From Gammaproteobacteria bacterium (GTDB taxonomy: Bacteria > Pseudomonadota > Gammaproteobacteria > GCA-001735895), in NCBI GenBank assembly GCA_018669845.1, contig JABHSO010000070.1:1-43061 (forward strand): a stretch of 43,061 nucleotides of DNA, written 5' to 3'. The translations under genes and the position numbers were made by a program. Positions 14,354 to 23,222 of this stretch are shown here, piece after piece (the first letter of the stretch is position 1; each line of letters starts with the position of its first letter). A model generated the notes under the pieces. The model did no database searches. It had not been told where the DNA came from and saw only the letters and a list, made by a program, of their open reading frames with translations.

Positions 14354-15411
14354 AATTTATCGATTATTTCCTTCATTTGTTGAGCCGATTTTTGCCAGTT
14401 AAAGCGTTTTATATTTTCTACACCTTTAAACTTTAAAGATGCTTTTAAATCATCGTTCACCAATACGGAGTTTATCTTTTCTCCTATGTCAGAAATATTA
14501 AGCGGGTCACAATACACGACACTATCCAGACAGACTTCAGGCAAACTGGCAGCGTTAGAGACAACAACTGGACATTGACAGGCCTGTGCTTCCAGAGGGG
14601 GAATACCAAAACCCTCGTACAAAGAAGGAAACACAAAACATTCTGCATTAGAATAAAGTTCTACCAATTTACTGTCATCAACCCGTCCTAAAAACACAAT
14701 GTCATTATTCCTCTCAATTTCAGATAACAACTGTTTATCTGTAAAATTTTTATTAGCATTACCTACCAGATATAAACTCACATCTTCAGCAGCCAATAAA
14801 TTAAATGCTTTGATTAGAGCAGGAATATTTTTCTGATAACTGATTGATGCAACAGCAAGTATATACCTCTCTTTTTTTTCTACCGGTTTATAACTAAATT
14901 CACCCGATACAGCATTGTGTACGATTGATATACTTTCTTTATTGAGTGAATAAACATCTGCAATTTCCTGTCTGGAAAATTCACTCACCGTTACGAGCTG
15001 CCGGGCACGTTTAACAATTTTGGGGATCAGAAACTGGTACATTATTCGAAACTTTAACGGCATTTGTCCTGGAAAGCGTTCAAAAGTTACGTCATGCAAC
15101 GTCACAATATTATTTGCATAAAAGACAGGCGCGGTATTACCCAGATTCAATAACAGGGGGCTTCCCTTTGATTTCAAATAAGAAGGTAATTCAAACTGTT
15201 CCCAAAAATATCCGGAATATTTCCCAAACGTTTCAACACCCAGTTCTGCTGCAACTTCCTTTTGAACTATCCCCTTTGGAGAAATGAAACTCACATTATC
15301 GCCATATAACTTTTTCAATTCACAGGAAATCTCAATAGCGAAGCGTTGCACCCCACTTATTTTTTGGGTTAAAAACCGGCTGTTTACGATAATTTGAGGG
15401 CTATGCAGCAT
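14350..15411 (-). CDS. Family 4 glycosyltransferase
   Basis: This 353-residue GT-B protein contains the E-X7-E motif in FPSLYEGFGIPPLEAQACQCP, a TVSEFSRQEI segment and the ASISYQKNIPALIKAF block of GT4 enzymes. The N-terminus (NSRFLTQKISGVQRFAIEI) resembles mannosyltransferases of the WbpY/MtfB kind. It should act in the same repeat-unit assembly as its neighbour, with which it is translationally coupled (4-base overlap downstream, 11-base overlap upstream). Sugar specificity cannot be read from the sequence. Confidence 0.9.
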   Translation of the reverse strand: MLHSPQIIVNSRFLTQKISGVQRFAIEISCELKKLYGDNVSFISPKGIVQKEVAAELGVETFGKYSGYFWEQFELPSYLKSKGSPLLLNLGNTAPVFYANNIVTLHDVTFERFPGQMPLKFRIMYQFLIPKIVKRARQLVTVSEFSRQEIADVYSLNKESISIVHNAVSGEFSYKPVEKKERYILAVASISYQKNIPALIKAFNLLAAEDVSLYLVGNANKNFTDKQLLSEIERNNDIVFLGRVDDSKLVELYSNAECFVFPSLYEGFGIPPLEAQACQCPVVVSNAASLPEVCLDSVVYCDPLNISDIGEKINSVLVNDDLKASLKFKGVENIKRFNWQKSAQQMKEIIDKL

Positions 15412-16420
15412 ATCTTAATTGCCGTCCAAATCTTATTGAACGAAGCTCAATGAAATAAAAGCTAGCCCATGACAAAAGGTAGGTCAGGAAAAAAATCAAC
15501 ACAATCTGGCCTGGGTGAAACTCAAAGTTATGATAAATACTGTCTCTGACAATCGGGTGTATTAAATAGGTAGAATAAGAAATTGTGCCAATGAATATGA
15601 AGTATTTATTGTTAAATTGATAACCTTTTAATGCCAGAACAAACACTGCCGCAAAAAGTGCAATACTGAATGACCAGGAAAGTACTACCGACAACAGTGT
15701 AAAGCTTTGATGAGTAAAAAAACTAAAACTCAACCAGAATAAAAAAGAGAGAACTGTAGTTGCTAAAAACAGCGTTCCGAGAAAAACGGGTAGACTGCTT
15801 TTTTTCACCCAAACCAGGTAAGCCAGATAACCTAACAGCGCCACTTCAACCAGAGCCATTCTGCCAAAGGGCAGTCTAATCTCCATCAATAACGAGAACA
15901 TGCCTAAAGCTAGTAAGACAATAAGCGAAAGAAAGATCAACAATACAGGAGAAACAGCACGCAGAAATAACATATAAACTGCAAATATCACATACCACGC
16001 CAACTCGATTGAGAGCGTCCACGACACCCCTAAGGCAAAGGGTTTATGGAAATACTCATTCACCAATAGATAATTGAGTAATATGTTTTCAGTGCTAAAA
16101 CTAAAGCCTGAAACAGAGCGGTCAAGTACACCTACAAACAACAGCAATAGGGCAATCGTTAAAATACCCCAGTACAACGGAAAAATCCTAAAAAAACGAC
16201 TAATCAAATAGTTTTTCAACTTAAAGTTAGAGGCACTGAATGGAATCACAAAACCACTCACCAGAAAGAACAATACCACTCCCACCAGGCCAAAGTTGAT
16301 AACTTCCTGACCCATTTGAAAAATCATCGGGTAAGCATCTTCAAATACATGTTGAAAAAGGACAAAAAAAGCAGCCAGCCCTCTCAAATTATCTATCCAG
16401 TAAATTCTACTCTTCTTCAT
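15401..16420 (-). CDS. Acyltransferase 3 family membrane protein
   Basis: This 339-residue protein has about ten hydrophobic segments and the acyltransferase 3 (PF01757) signatures: IDNLRGLAAFFVLFQHVF near the N-terminus with R13 and H24, and RFFRIFPLYWG around residue 75. Members move acetyl or other acyl groups onto extracytoplasmic sugars of O-antigen, capsule or peptidoglycan. No C-terminal SGNH domain is present, so it is the short form. Position within the operon points to O-acylation of this polysaccharide. Confidence 0.88.
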   Translation of the reverse strand: MKKSRIYWIDNLRGLAAFFVLFQHVFEDAYPMIFQMGQEVINFGLVGVVLFFLVSGFVIPFSASNFKLKNYLISRFFRIFPLYWGILTIALLLLFVGVLDRSVSGFSFSTENILLNYLLVNEYFHKPFALGVSWTLSIELAWYVIFAVYMLFLRAVSPVLLIFLSLIVLLALGMFSLLMEIRLPFGRMALVEVALLGYLAYLVWVKKSSLPVFLGTLFLATTVLSFLFWLSFSFFTHQSFTLLSVVLSWSFSIALFAAVFVLALKGYQFNNKYFIFIGTISYSTYLIHPIVRDSIYHNFEFHPGQIVLIFFLTYLLSWASFYFIELRSIRFGRQLRYAA

Positions 16421-17415
16421 AGCTTTAGAAATTCAAAACTCTCTTCTTTAAGCTTTTGAGGAAATATATAACTGGAATTAAAAGATAAAGCCCCACCCTT
16501 CCACAACGCACTTTGTAGTTTACAACTTTCAATTACCGTAGAAAACTTTGCTTCTCTGTAAGGCGTTAGAATAATGCTCAGTGGTCGATTATAGATAAGG
16601 CTAAACAGGGTGCCATGAAACATTGTGGTAACAACACATTGGGCATATTTTATATAACCCTGCCATTCAAAAGGATCAAGATCCAGAAGATTTTGATGTG
16701 CAAAAGCATGTTTATAACCTATAGAAATAATGAGTAAATTATTAATTTCTGCATAAGTTTTTATCTGCGATATTTGTTCTACTGTTAACTGCGAGCTTGC
16801 ATACACCAGTAAATACTCTTCAACTTGTTCAGGTTCAACCAGCAAAGATTTCTGCTCCACCAGCAGAGTTGGATCAGCAACAATCAGTGGTACCTGATTC
16901 GTAAGCTTTTCTACAATTTTGTAAGAATTAGTATCACGCACACTGATTTTATCGAAATTAAGTAAATCCTCTTTTACTCGGTTAATATTTTCATCATCGA
17001 TTTGTGTTGCTCCAAAGCTGGGGGCATAAGCGATCAGTCGACAGTCAATACCCCGACCAAAATAGACCGGATTAAATCCAAAACCGGGGTTATTGATATT
17101 CCATATCTCATCACTTCCAAAATAAATAGCATCATATCCCTTCGTCAGTTTATTGATATCAAAAGAGAAAGAAGTGAGGTTCAGGTGTTTCTTTTGTAAC
17201 CGTTCAAATTTTGAAATTTTTTTATAATTGCTTAGCAACCTGCCATTCATTTTCAGAAAATGAACATATTCCTTAAACCAGAACTTGACCTGTTTATAAT
17301 GAATAACATCAACGTCATAACCCTGAGTTTCTAGTGCACGTTGTAATGAAAACACTTGCATGAAAGCACCATAATTGATGCCATCATGAAAAGTCACTAT
17401 GCCTACTTTTTTCAT
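16417..17415 (-). CDS. Polysaccharide pyruvyltransferase family protein
   Basis: This 332-residue protein opens with GIVTFHDGINYGAFMQVFSL, the glycine- and asparagine-rich start of PF04230 proteins. It continues with FGSDEIWN and TTMFHGTLFSLIYNRPL, the family's central and C-terminal blocks. Members transfer pyruvate from phosphoenolpyruvate onto sugars as a ketal, though some act in other ways. It lies in a run of 4-base overlaps (16417-16420 and 17412-17415), so it is made together with the acyltransferase and the phosphatase-like protein. Pyruvyl decoration of the polysaccharide is a reasonable inference. Confidence 0.85.
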   Translation of the reverse strand: MKKVGIVTFHDGINYGAFMQVFSLQRALETQGYDVDVIHYKQVKFWFKEYVHFLKMNGRLLSNYKKISKFERLQKKHLNLTSFSFDINKLTKGYDAIYFGSDEIWNINNPGFGFNPVYFGRGIDCRLIAYAPSFGATQIDDENINRVKEDLLNFDKISVRDTNSYKIVEKLTNQVPLIVADPTLLVEQKSLLVEPEQVEEYLLVYASSQLTVEQISQIKTYAEINNLLIISIGYKHAFAHQNLLDLDPFEWQGYIKYAQCVVTTMFHGTLFSLIYNRPLSIILTPYREAKFSTVIESCKLQSALWKGGALSFNSSYIFPQKLKEESFEFLKL

Positions 17416-18893
17416 CTTTGCAGCCTTTTGAAACTCGCAACCACTTTTGTAAATACAGTTGTAAGACCTGGAGTATTATTCTGCATACTCGGTTGTTCAG
17501 CATCGTCTAACTGAAAACAATCGATAGATAGCGCTTTAGTTCCTTTAATCCCCGTCCAGTTATCATCCCTGACTTTTGTTAAATCTATTTCGTTAAACGA
17601 TGGAGCATGTTTTGAAAAAAGCTGTTTAGATTCATTTACAGGCATATAGCCATCAGGCATAGACACTAAAATATCTGGCATCAGGTGATCGAAAGGCTTT
17701 CCGAACCCTTCAAAAGGAATCGCAATAACAACATGTTTCTGACACTCAACATCTTCATTGAAACAATTTATTATTGTATTTTTAAGTGCTTCTTTTTCAT
17801 TTACCTTTACGGGGCCACCAAACCGTTCTTTGTCATTCAGGTAAATTCCAAAAATAGCACCCATTTGAGTTATATTGAATGCCAGGCTTTTTTCTTTATC
17901 GAAATTAACAAGACTCTGATACCCACTCTTTATTTTTTTATTCTTCTTTAGTGCCTGTCTGAGTGAATAAGGAATGAAATGCCTAAACGATTTTACAAAC
18001 TGGAAAAGCATGCTTTTATTTCCAGAGCTTTGCTGAAAACCATTTTTAATCAGAAATGCATTTAAATTTACTCCGAACAATCTGGGCACAAGACCATGAT
18101 CAGACACTAACATTGCCTGCTCTGGCGACAGGCTTTTAAAAAGTTTTTCAATTAACTGATCAAGCCTGCTATAAAAACGAAAGATCTGTAACACCAGCTT
18201 TTCATTGGTATTTTTTTCCTGCTTTAAATACCGGTTCACTTCGCCATTAGCCAGATATTCAATCACCGCAACACTTCTTAACACAAGAAAGCCAAAATCT
18301 ACCTGATATTGCTTACACAGTAAAATATAAGATTCAATTCTTTTTTCAGTCATTAAAATCAATCTATCGATAAATTTTTCTGCATCAAATAAGCCTTTCT
18401 CCCATAACAGGGAAGGTACTCTTTCATCAACAATATAGCCGGACTCATCCAGGCTATTTTTTATTTCCTTCGGGTAACACTGTTCGACAGCAATACCTTC
18501 AGATATATTTTTTCCGCCACCACCACCAGAAACAAAAAAACCATCCACCTGCGGAGCGGGGTTAGTGGTAGGAACATTCATGACTCCCACTTTAAAACCT
18601 AATTCATTAATGACTTGCCAGAGAGGTTTGATATCAGCACCGTAACCAGGAATACTGGATAGTTTAAAATCCTTACTCCACTCTAAAGTTCCATTTGCAA
18701 TGGGCTTTTCATAATAACCGCCTGTTTCCGTTGCCTGCTGCCCAGTGTATATCTCAACCCAACCACGACTGATCAGATCGGCAGTTAAATTAAGGTCCTT
18801 GCCTTTTTTGATTAGTGAGTGAACAAAAGGCATATCATAACGTTGAAATATTTCATTTTGAGCACCATCGATACCAAGCAGTAAATATTTCAT
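17412..18893 (-). CDS. Alkaline phosphatase superfamily (type I phosphodiesterase-like) protein
   Basis: This 493-residue protein has the metal-binding aspartate near the start (LLGIDGAQNEIF, D9), a possible nucleophile region LISRGWVEIYTGQ (S42), MNVPTTNPAP around 105-113, and SDHG at 264-267 followed by VNLNAFLIKNGF. These blocks occur in the same order in type I phosphodiesterase/nucleotide pyrophosphatase-like members. The usual threonine nucleophile position is not clear, so catalytic chemistry is uncertain. There is no signal peptide, which implies a cytoplasmic protein. It stands between flippase and pyruvyltransferase-family genes with 4-base overlaps on both sides. Hydrolysis or transfer of a phosphate or sulfate ester linked to the glycan or its precursor is possible. 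Confidence 0.8.
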   Translation of the reverse strand: MKYLLLGIDGAQNEIFQRYDMPFVHSLIKKGKDLNLTADLISRGWVEIYTGQQATETGGYYEKPIANGTLEWSKDFKLSSIPGYGADIKPLWQVINELGFKVGVMNVPTTNPAPQVDGFFVSGGGGGKNISEGIAVEQCYPKEIKNSLDESGYIVDERVPSLLWEKGLFDAEKFIDRLILMTEKRIESYILLCKQYQVDFGFLVLRSVAVIEYLANGEVNRYLKQEKNTNEKLVLQIFRFYSRLDQLIEKLFKSLSPEQAMLVSDHGLVPRLFGVNLNAFLIKNGFQQSSGNKSMLFQFVKSFRHFIPYSLRQALKKNKKIKSGYQSLVNFDKEKSLAFNITQMGAIFGIYLNDKERFGGPVKVNEKEALKNTIINCFNEDVECQKHVVIAIPFEGFGKPFDHLMPDILVSMPDGYMPVNESKQLFSKHAPSFNEIDLTKVRDDNWTGIKGTKALSIDCFQLDDAEQPSMQNNTPGLTTVFTKVVASFKRLQR

Positions 18894-20191
18894 TGTTTTA
18901 AATTTTTAATAAATAATTTGATTGGAGTCACCGTGAAATAGGGAACAGACAGCACACCGACGTTTTTAAATACTAACCAGGTACCTCCACCATTTTTTAC
19001 TAAAACACCTGCCAGGGTGGCGAAAGCAGCTCCGATCGCACCATAAAAAGATATCAGTAAAAAAGATAAAATTATGGTGATTAAAGCAGAGAATAGAACA
19101 ATATTTCTAAATTCTTTTTCATGCCCGGTCATCATCAGAATATAACCGTTTGAACCAGTGAAAACGTTGATGAACTGGGCAAATGCCAAAATCATTAATA
19201 ATGAATCCGCCTGTTGATAATCTGTACCAAAAATAAGTAATAACTGCTGTGGGAAAAACAGGCAAAGCAAAAATGCAGGTAAAGCAATTATCATCATAAA
19301 TGTAGCTGAATACCGGGCATTTTCATTAAGTCCTTTTATATCTCCCTTTGACCATAAAACAGCATACTTCGGCGCATAAATACTATTCACAACAATTAAA
19401 ACAAAGGATATTAAAATTGCCATTCTCTGGGCGACACTGTAGTAACTAATATCGGTGCTCGACGCATAAAACCCAAGAATGATGAGAGAAGCCCACATCA
19501 CAAAGTAATCTGATAACGCGGCAATGGCTAATGGTTTACCCTTTTTGAAATATCCATCAATAACTACTCTCTGGATTTTGGATATATTTAAAAGTGCTCT
19601 TTTTTTCAATAACGAAGCATTAATTGTAAAAGCAGAAAGAATAGCCAGAATCAGGCAAAACAAAGATTGTTCCAGGGAAATACTACCAGTATAAAAAACC
19701 ACCAGGTTTGCTGTTATCAAAAATATACTAGGTAATACGCCTGCCTCAATAATATTAGCTAATACAGGTCTTTTGAAACCTTTATAAATCCCGGAAAAAA
19801 TCCATATTGAAGCATAGGGTATAACGACTATGGCAAGTATTTGTATAGATGTTATGGTTCGAACTTCCAATAATTCGAACTTCGCGCTACCAATCGTGCC
19901 CACGTAGATAATCAGACAGACTAGTAAACCCAGTAGAAGTGATAGAAATAGTCCACTCGAAATATCAGAAGTAATTTCTTCATTATTGTCCGATTTAACG
20001 CTTACTTCTTTTAACAGCAGATTATCTATACCGAAACGGGTCGCCAGTGCTCCACCAAATAAAATAGTCAATGCAAAGAAAAATGCCCCAGCATCATCGG
20101 TAGTCAATTGTTGGGCAATAAAGACATTAACCAGGAAAGTAGCTAAAGCTCCATAAATTCGTGATAAAAAAGTGAATGCGAACCTTTTCAT
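18890..20191 (-). CDS. Wzx-like oligosaccharide flippase (MATE/MVF fold)
   Basis: This 433-residue protein is built from about 12 to 14 hydrophobic helices. It begins FTFLSRIYGALATFLVNVFI and has the DAGAFFFALTI segment typical of polysaccharide flippases (PF01943-like). It would move undecaprenyl-linked repeat units across the inner membrane. It is the first gene of the minus-strand operon that ends with cysC, so the operon promoter should lie in 20192-20425. In that 234-base gap I see only a small hairpin (GCCAG/CTGGC at about 20258-20275) and no convincing promoter. Confidence 0.9.
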   Translation of the reverse strand: MKRFAFTFLSRIYGALATFLVNVFIAQQLTTDDAGAFFFALTILFGGALATRFGIDNLLLKEVSVKSDNNEEITSDISSGLFLSLLLGLLVCLIIYVGTIGSAKFELLEVRTITSIQILAIVVIPYASIWIFSGIYKGFKRPVLANIIEAGVLPSIFLITANLVVFYTGSISLEQSLFCLILAILSAFTINASLLKKRALLNISKIQRVVIDGYFKKGKPLAIAALSDYFVMWASLIILGFYASSTDISYYSVAQRMAILISFVLIVVNSIYAPKYAVLWSKGDIKGLNENARYSATFMMIIALPAFLLCLFFPQQLLLIFGTDYQQADSLLMILAFAQFINVFTGSNGYILMMTGHEKEFRNIVLFSALITIILSFLLISFYGAIGAAFATLAGVLVKNGGGTWLVFKNVGVLSVPYFTVTPIKLFIKNLKQ

Positions 20192-20425
20192 GCTGCTTTC
20201 ATTTATAACTTAGGCTCGTTTAATTTAGCGGAAGTAGGTTAATCATTAAGTGTTTGCCAGTCATTTTTCTGGCTATTCATTAAAGTAGTACTTTGAAATA
20301 TTCAACGTCAGCAAGCTCTATAACCTTGAAAATTTCAGTTGGCTCTAAAAAAGCTACATAACACTTTGATACCCCTGACGAATCAATCTGTTTCGATGTT
20401 TTACTCAACTGCTTTTGTTGAGATA

Positions 20426-20731
20426 TTATTCCGGATAAATAATTACATGACACCGATTTATTTCCTGCTTAAATGAGTCAGGAATATATTGCCAGTCCAT
20501 AACATCGATTAAAATAGGAATATCACTTTCACTTAAAGCTTCTCTGAAACTGAAAATGTCAAACGGTTCAGCTTTATCATGCAATACAACCAGATCCAAA
20601 TCACTGCCATCGTGACTTTGCTGCTTAACTCGAGAACCAAAGGCCCAAACTTCTCCATTTTTTAAATATTGAGCAATCAATGCCCTTAGCATTGATAAAT
20701 ATTTAACGGGAAGATCGAGCTGCGGCTGCAT
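20426..20731 (-). CDS. MNT-type nucleotidyltransferase, HI0073-like, GSX10DXD
   Basis: This 101-residue minimal nucleotidyltransferase has G32-S33-X10-D44-X-D46 (FGSRVKQQSHDGSDLDLVV) and a third acidic residue D76 (ILIDVMDW). It resembles HI0073, the catalytic subunit of the HI0073/HI0074 pair. Unlike the other modules in this window, the HEPN gene comes first and the MNT gene second, with a 29-base overlap. Behind its stop lies a weak hairpin (CTCAAC/GTTGAG, about 20404-20422). Confidence 0.9.
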   Translation of the reverse strand: MQPQLDLPVKYLSMLRALIAQYLKNGEVWAFGSRVKQQSHDGSDLDLVVLHDKAEPFDIFSFREALSESDIPILIDVMDWQYIPDSFKQEINRCHVIIYPE

Positions 20732-21134
20732 CTAAATTTTTCTTTAAGTTTTTGGCATCAATAACAAATTGTGGCAGCAGTCGCAAAGTCTCTGTTGCAA
20801 ATTGCTCACCATAATCATGAGCCGTATTGTTTCGATTATCCCTATACTCAAACCAGCGCTCAACTTCATCAACGTGTATCAAACCATGCTTTGCTGCATA
20901 TCGAAATACCTCTTTAAAATACAGCTTATCAACCGCTTTGTTAGTTGCAAAATATGGCTTTATTGATTTTTTAAGCAGCTTCCCTGCTGTCTCCAACGTT
21001 AACTCAAAACTTTTTACTGCTGAGTTGCGGAATATTTCATAATCCATGCTATTTTCCTCGGCACGGAGTAAACGTTCGATTGATTCATCTAACGTTTGAA
21101 TACATCGCGTTAAGTAATCAGTATTATAAGTCAT
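20703..21134 (-). CDS. HEPN-type nucleotidyltransferase substrate-binding protein, HI0074 family
   Basis: This 143-residue helical protein has R101-X4-H106-X-Y108 (RNNTAHDYGEQF) and the FELTLETAGKLLKK segment characteristic of HI0074-type proteins. The name substrate-binding comes from early structural work; later studies place these in the HEPN superfamily as toxin-like RNases paired with MNT proteins. It ends 29 bases inside its MNT partner. The gene begins directly after ssb (4 bases from the ssb stop), so it is probably co-transcribed with ssb. Confidence 0.9.
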   Translation of the reverse strand: MTYNTDYLTRCIQTLDESIERLLRAEENSMDYEIFRNSAVKSFELTLETAGKLLKKSIKPYFATNKAVDKLYFKEVFRYAAKHGLIHVDEVERWFEYRDNRNNTAHDYGEQFATETLRLLPQFVIDAKNLKKNLDAAAARSSR

Positions 21135-21138
21135 TCAA

Positions 21139-21606
21139 TCAGAAAGGAATGTCATCAAACCCATCATCGGCTGGTGGCGCATCAAACTGTGAAGATTGAG
21201 CCGGTGCAGGTGCTGCCTGTTGCTGTTGTTTAGGTTTATTAAAAGACGTGGTTCCGCCAGAAGAGTCAGGTCGACCACCCAGCATTTGCATTTCATTGGC
21301 TACTATTTCTGTTGAATAGCGATCTTGCCCACCTTGATCTTGCCATTTACGTGTTTGGATTTTTCCTTCAAAGTACACTTGTTGACCTTTCTTCAGGTAT
21401 TGAGCCGCTATTTCTGCTAGTTTGCCGAAGATGACGATGCGATGCCATTCGGTTTTTTCTACATTTTCACCGGTGTTCTTATCCTTCCAGGATTCATTGG
21501 TTGCTACAGATACGTTCACAATTGCGCTTCCGCCTGCGGTATACCTGACTTCAGGGTCTTTGCCCAATGTTCCAACGATTATTGCTTTGTTAACGCCTCT
21601 TGCCAT
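21139..21606 (-). CDS. ssb: Single-stranded DNA-binding protein
   Basis: This 155-residue protein has the OB-fold N-terminus ([54 protein letters not shown]) and a glutamine- and proline-rich linker. It ends in the acidic tail FDDIPF that docks partner proteins of replication, recombination and repair. It coats single-stranded DNA as a tetramer. The order ssb, MFS transporter, uvrA is shared with Pseudomonas, with two extra genes here. A LexA-box-like sequence lies about 40 bases upstream. Confidence 0.98.
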   Translation of the reverse strand: MARGVNKAIIVGTLGKDPEVRYTAGGSAIVNVSVATNESWKDKNTGENVEKTEWHRIVIFGKLAEIAAQYLKKGQQVYFEGKIQTRKWQDQGGQDRYSTEIVANEMQMLGGRPDSSGGTTSFNKPKQQQQAAPAPAQSSQFDAPPADDGFDDIPF

Positions 21607-21642
21607 GGTATTCCCCGGTGATATTTGAGTAATTTAAGTGGT

Positions 21643-21658
21643 CTGTATATATTGGCAC
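21643..21658. promoter_or_regulatory. Imperfect LexA-box-like sequence upstream of ssb
   Basis: The sequence CTGTATATATTGGCAC fits the E. coli-type LexA consensus (CTG, ten bases, CAG) at the left half and central AT stretch. It has CAC instead of CAG at the right end. It lies 37-52 bases upstream of the ssb start, where an operator would act. ssb is LexA-controlled in some gammaproteobacteria. The mismatch in the right half makes this tentative. Confidence 0.35.
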
Positions 21659-21757
21659 TATCTGCATAAATAGCGCGCTATAGTCTACACATTTAAAGCG
21701 CTTTATTCGAGAGATAATTATATTGTTCATAACTCAGTAATGCGTTTTACGATGATA

Positions 21758-22708
21758 TTAAAATGCATTAAAAAACTTTTCTGTGAACAAACTCAGGTCA
21801 CTTTCAGCAAGCTGGTTTATTCCTGCAGCCGCTTTTCTACCGCCACCCGTGTCAAATTGACGGCACAAATCATCGGCACCTGTTTTGTTATCCATCGGAG
21901 CTCTGACGCTGACCCTGTAACAGTTGGCTCCACACTCGACCAGTACAGCATGGGCACGGGATGTATGATCTCGGGCCAGGTCATTTGAAAATACACCATT
22001 GACTCTACGAGACCATGGTTGATCAGGAAGAATAAATATCGCTCCATTTTCTCTGGCATCCAGAGCTGATAATTGATGTGTTTTTTCAATATCCTGATGA
22101 TAGGCCGTTAATAGTTTTTTATAATCATTTGTTTCAATGAAGTCCATCGGGTTTTCATATGGCTGAACCAGTTTGAATAAATCCGCTGGATGGTAAACCA
22201 GATCATCCACGGTAAAGCCATAACCATTGTAATTAAGACAGGTACCCAGCTCTTTCAAAGCTTCTCTATCATCTTCACTAACATTGAACCTGTCCGCTAA
22301 AGCTTCTGCTGAGTTGAACAGATTATCACCATAGGCTCCTGCAATTGCCCAGGCATAGAATTTATCAGTCAGATGTTCATTAATTATTAAACTGGTGCAG
22401 GTATCGGCATCCGTATTGATATGCACTTCAAGCAGCTCTGACTCTACAGGTTCACCGGCAAAGTGATGATCTGCGTAAAACACCCTGGCTCCTGCATCAA
22501 TGGCAGCCTGAACACCTTCCCGATTTTTATCAAAAGAAATATCCAGAGCTGTTATTTCATCAGCTTTTTCTGCAGTTACTTTTGAAAACAGGTTAATATC
22601 CCGTTTAATGCCTGTGATGAGTGTAGTGTTTTTAGGTTGGTGTAAACGTAATTGCTGAAGCGAACAAATGCCATCCGCATCCCCATTGAATAAATCGTAG
22701 GCTGTCAT
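21758..22708 (-). CDS. DHH-family phosphoesterase
   Basis: This 316-residue protein carries the DHH signatures: D10-X-D12 (FNGDADGICS), D56 (ALDISFD), D80-H81-H82 (YADHHFAG), and a glycine-rich C-terminal DHHA1-like motif GGGRKAAAGI. These ligate two divalent metals in nanoRNases, cyclic-dinucleotide phosphodiesterases and RecJ-like nucleases. Its length and simple two-domain layout fit the smaller DHH phosphoesterases, but the substrate cannot be given. It lies between ssb and the ComEA-like gene on the same strand; the 150 bases before ssb separate it from that gene. Confidence 0.88.
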   Translation of the reverse strand: MTAYDLFNGDADGICSLQQLRLHQPKNTTLITGIKRDINLFSKVTAEKADEITALDISFDKNREGVQAAIDAGARVFYADHHFAGEPVESELLEVHINTDADTCTSLIINEHLTDKFYAWAIAGAYGDNLFNSAEALADRFNVSEDDREALKELGTCLNYNGYGFTVDDLVYHPADLFKLVQPYENPMDFIETNDYKKLLTAYHQDIEKTHQLSALDARENGAIFILPDQPWSRRVNGVFSNDLARDHTSRAHAVLVECGANCYRVSVRAPMDNKTGADDLCRQFDTGGGRKAAAGINQLAESDLSLFTEKFFNAF

Positions 22709-22785
22709 AGGTTTTTTATAGGATTAAATAATAAAATTTGAGTGCATTCTATTAGTTAAAGTTGTTTTTAGCGAGTTGAAGTTTC

Positions 22786-22850
22786 GTAGAGTGCGACGTG
22801 CGCACCATTTCTGATGACACCAATAACATGCTGCACGCGGCGCACCCTAC
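22786..22850. repeat. GC-rich palindromic repeat, copy A (imperfect)
   Basis: GTAGAGTGCGACGTGCGCAC at 22786-22805 pairs imperfectly with the end GCACGCGGCGCACCCTAC at 22833-22850. The outer motif GTAG-GTGCG/CGCACCCTAC is the same as in the perfect copy at 29019-29085. It directly follows the stop codon of the ComEA-like gene and could form a hairpin at the end of its mRNA. Confidence 0.8.
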
Positions 22851-22852
22851 TG

Positions 22853-23113
22853 TTACTTAATCAAAATATCAGCTTTATTTTTCTCATAAGTCGAGCTGCC
22901 AATACCCTTCACCAGCACTATGTCAGCTGCATTTTGAAAGTTACCATTTTTTTGGCGATATTTAACCACTTGCTGCGCCTTGCTCATACCGATACCACTC
23001 AATGATTTTGCAATATCGCTAGCAGATGCAGTGTTGATATTAACGGGTGATGCATTTAAAGTTGCAGAAAAAAGAAAAGTTGCCAGAACGGCAGATTGAC
23101 TAATTAATTTCAT
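22853..23113 (-). CDS. ComEA-like helix-hairpin-helix protein
   Basis: This 86-residue protein has an N-terminal signal peptide (about 21 residues, ending FSATLNASP). A single helix-hairpin-helix DNA-binding domain follows (VNINTASASDIAKSLSGIGM and FQNAADIVLVKGIG). The ComEA group binds incoming DNA in the periplasm during natural transformation, and short forms like this are common in gammaproteobacteria. Size and domain layout are normal. A competence role is inferred from the family; no other competence genes are in the window. Confidence 0.9.
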   Translation of the reverse strand: MKLISQSAVLATFLFSATLNASPVNINTASASDIAKSLSGIGMSKAQQVVKYRQKNGNFQNAADIVLVKGIGSSTYEKNKADILIK

Positions 23114-23222
23114 ATTGACTCCTTGTATATAAACGTCCAGTTGTTGTGTCCTAAGACTCCTTACAGAATGTAATCCTGTGCTACTTAGAATAATGATTTA
23201 CAGGTTAATTGCAACCGGTAAA

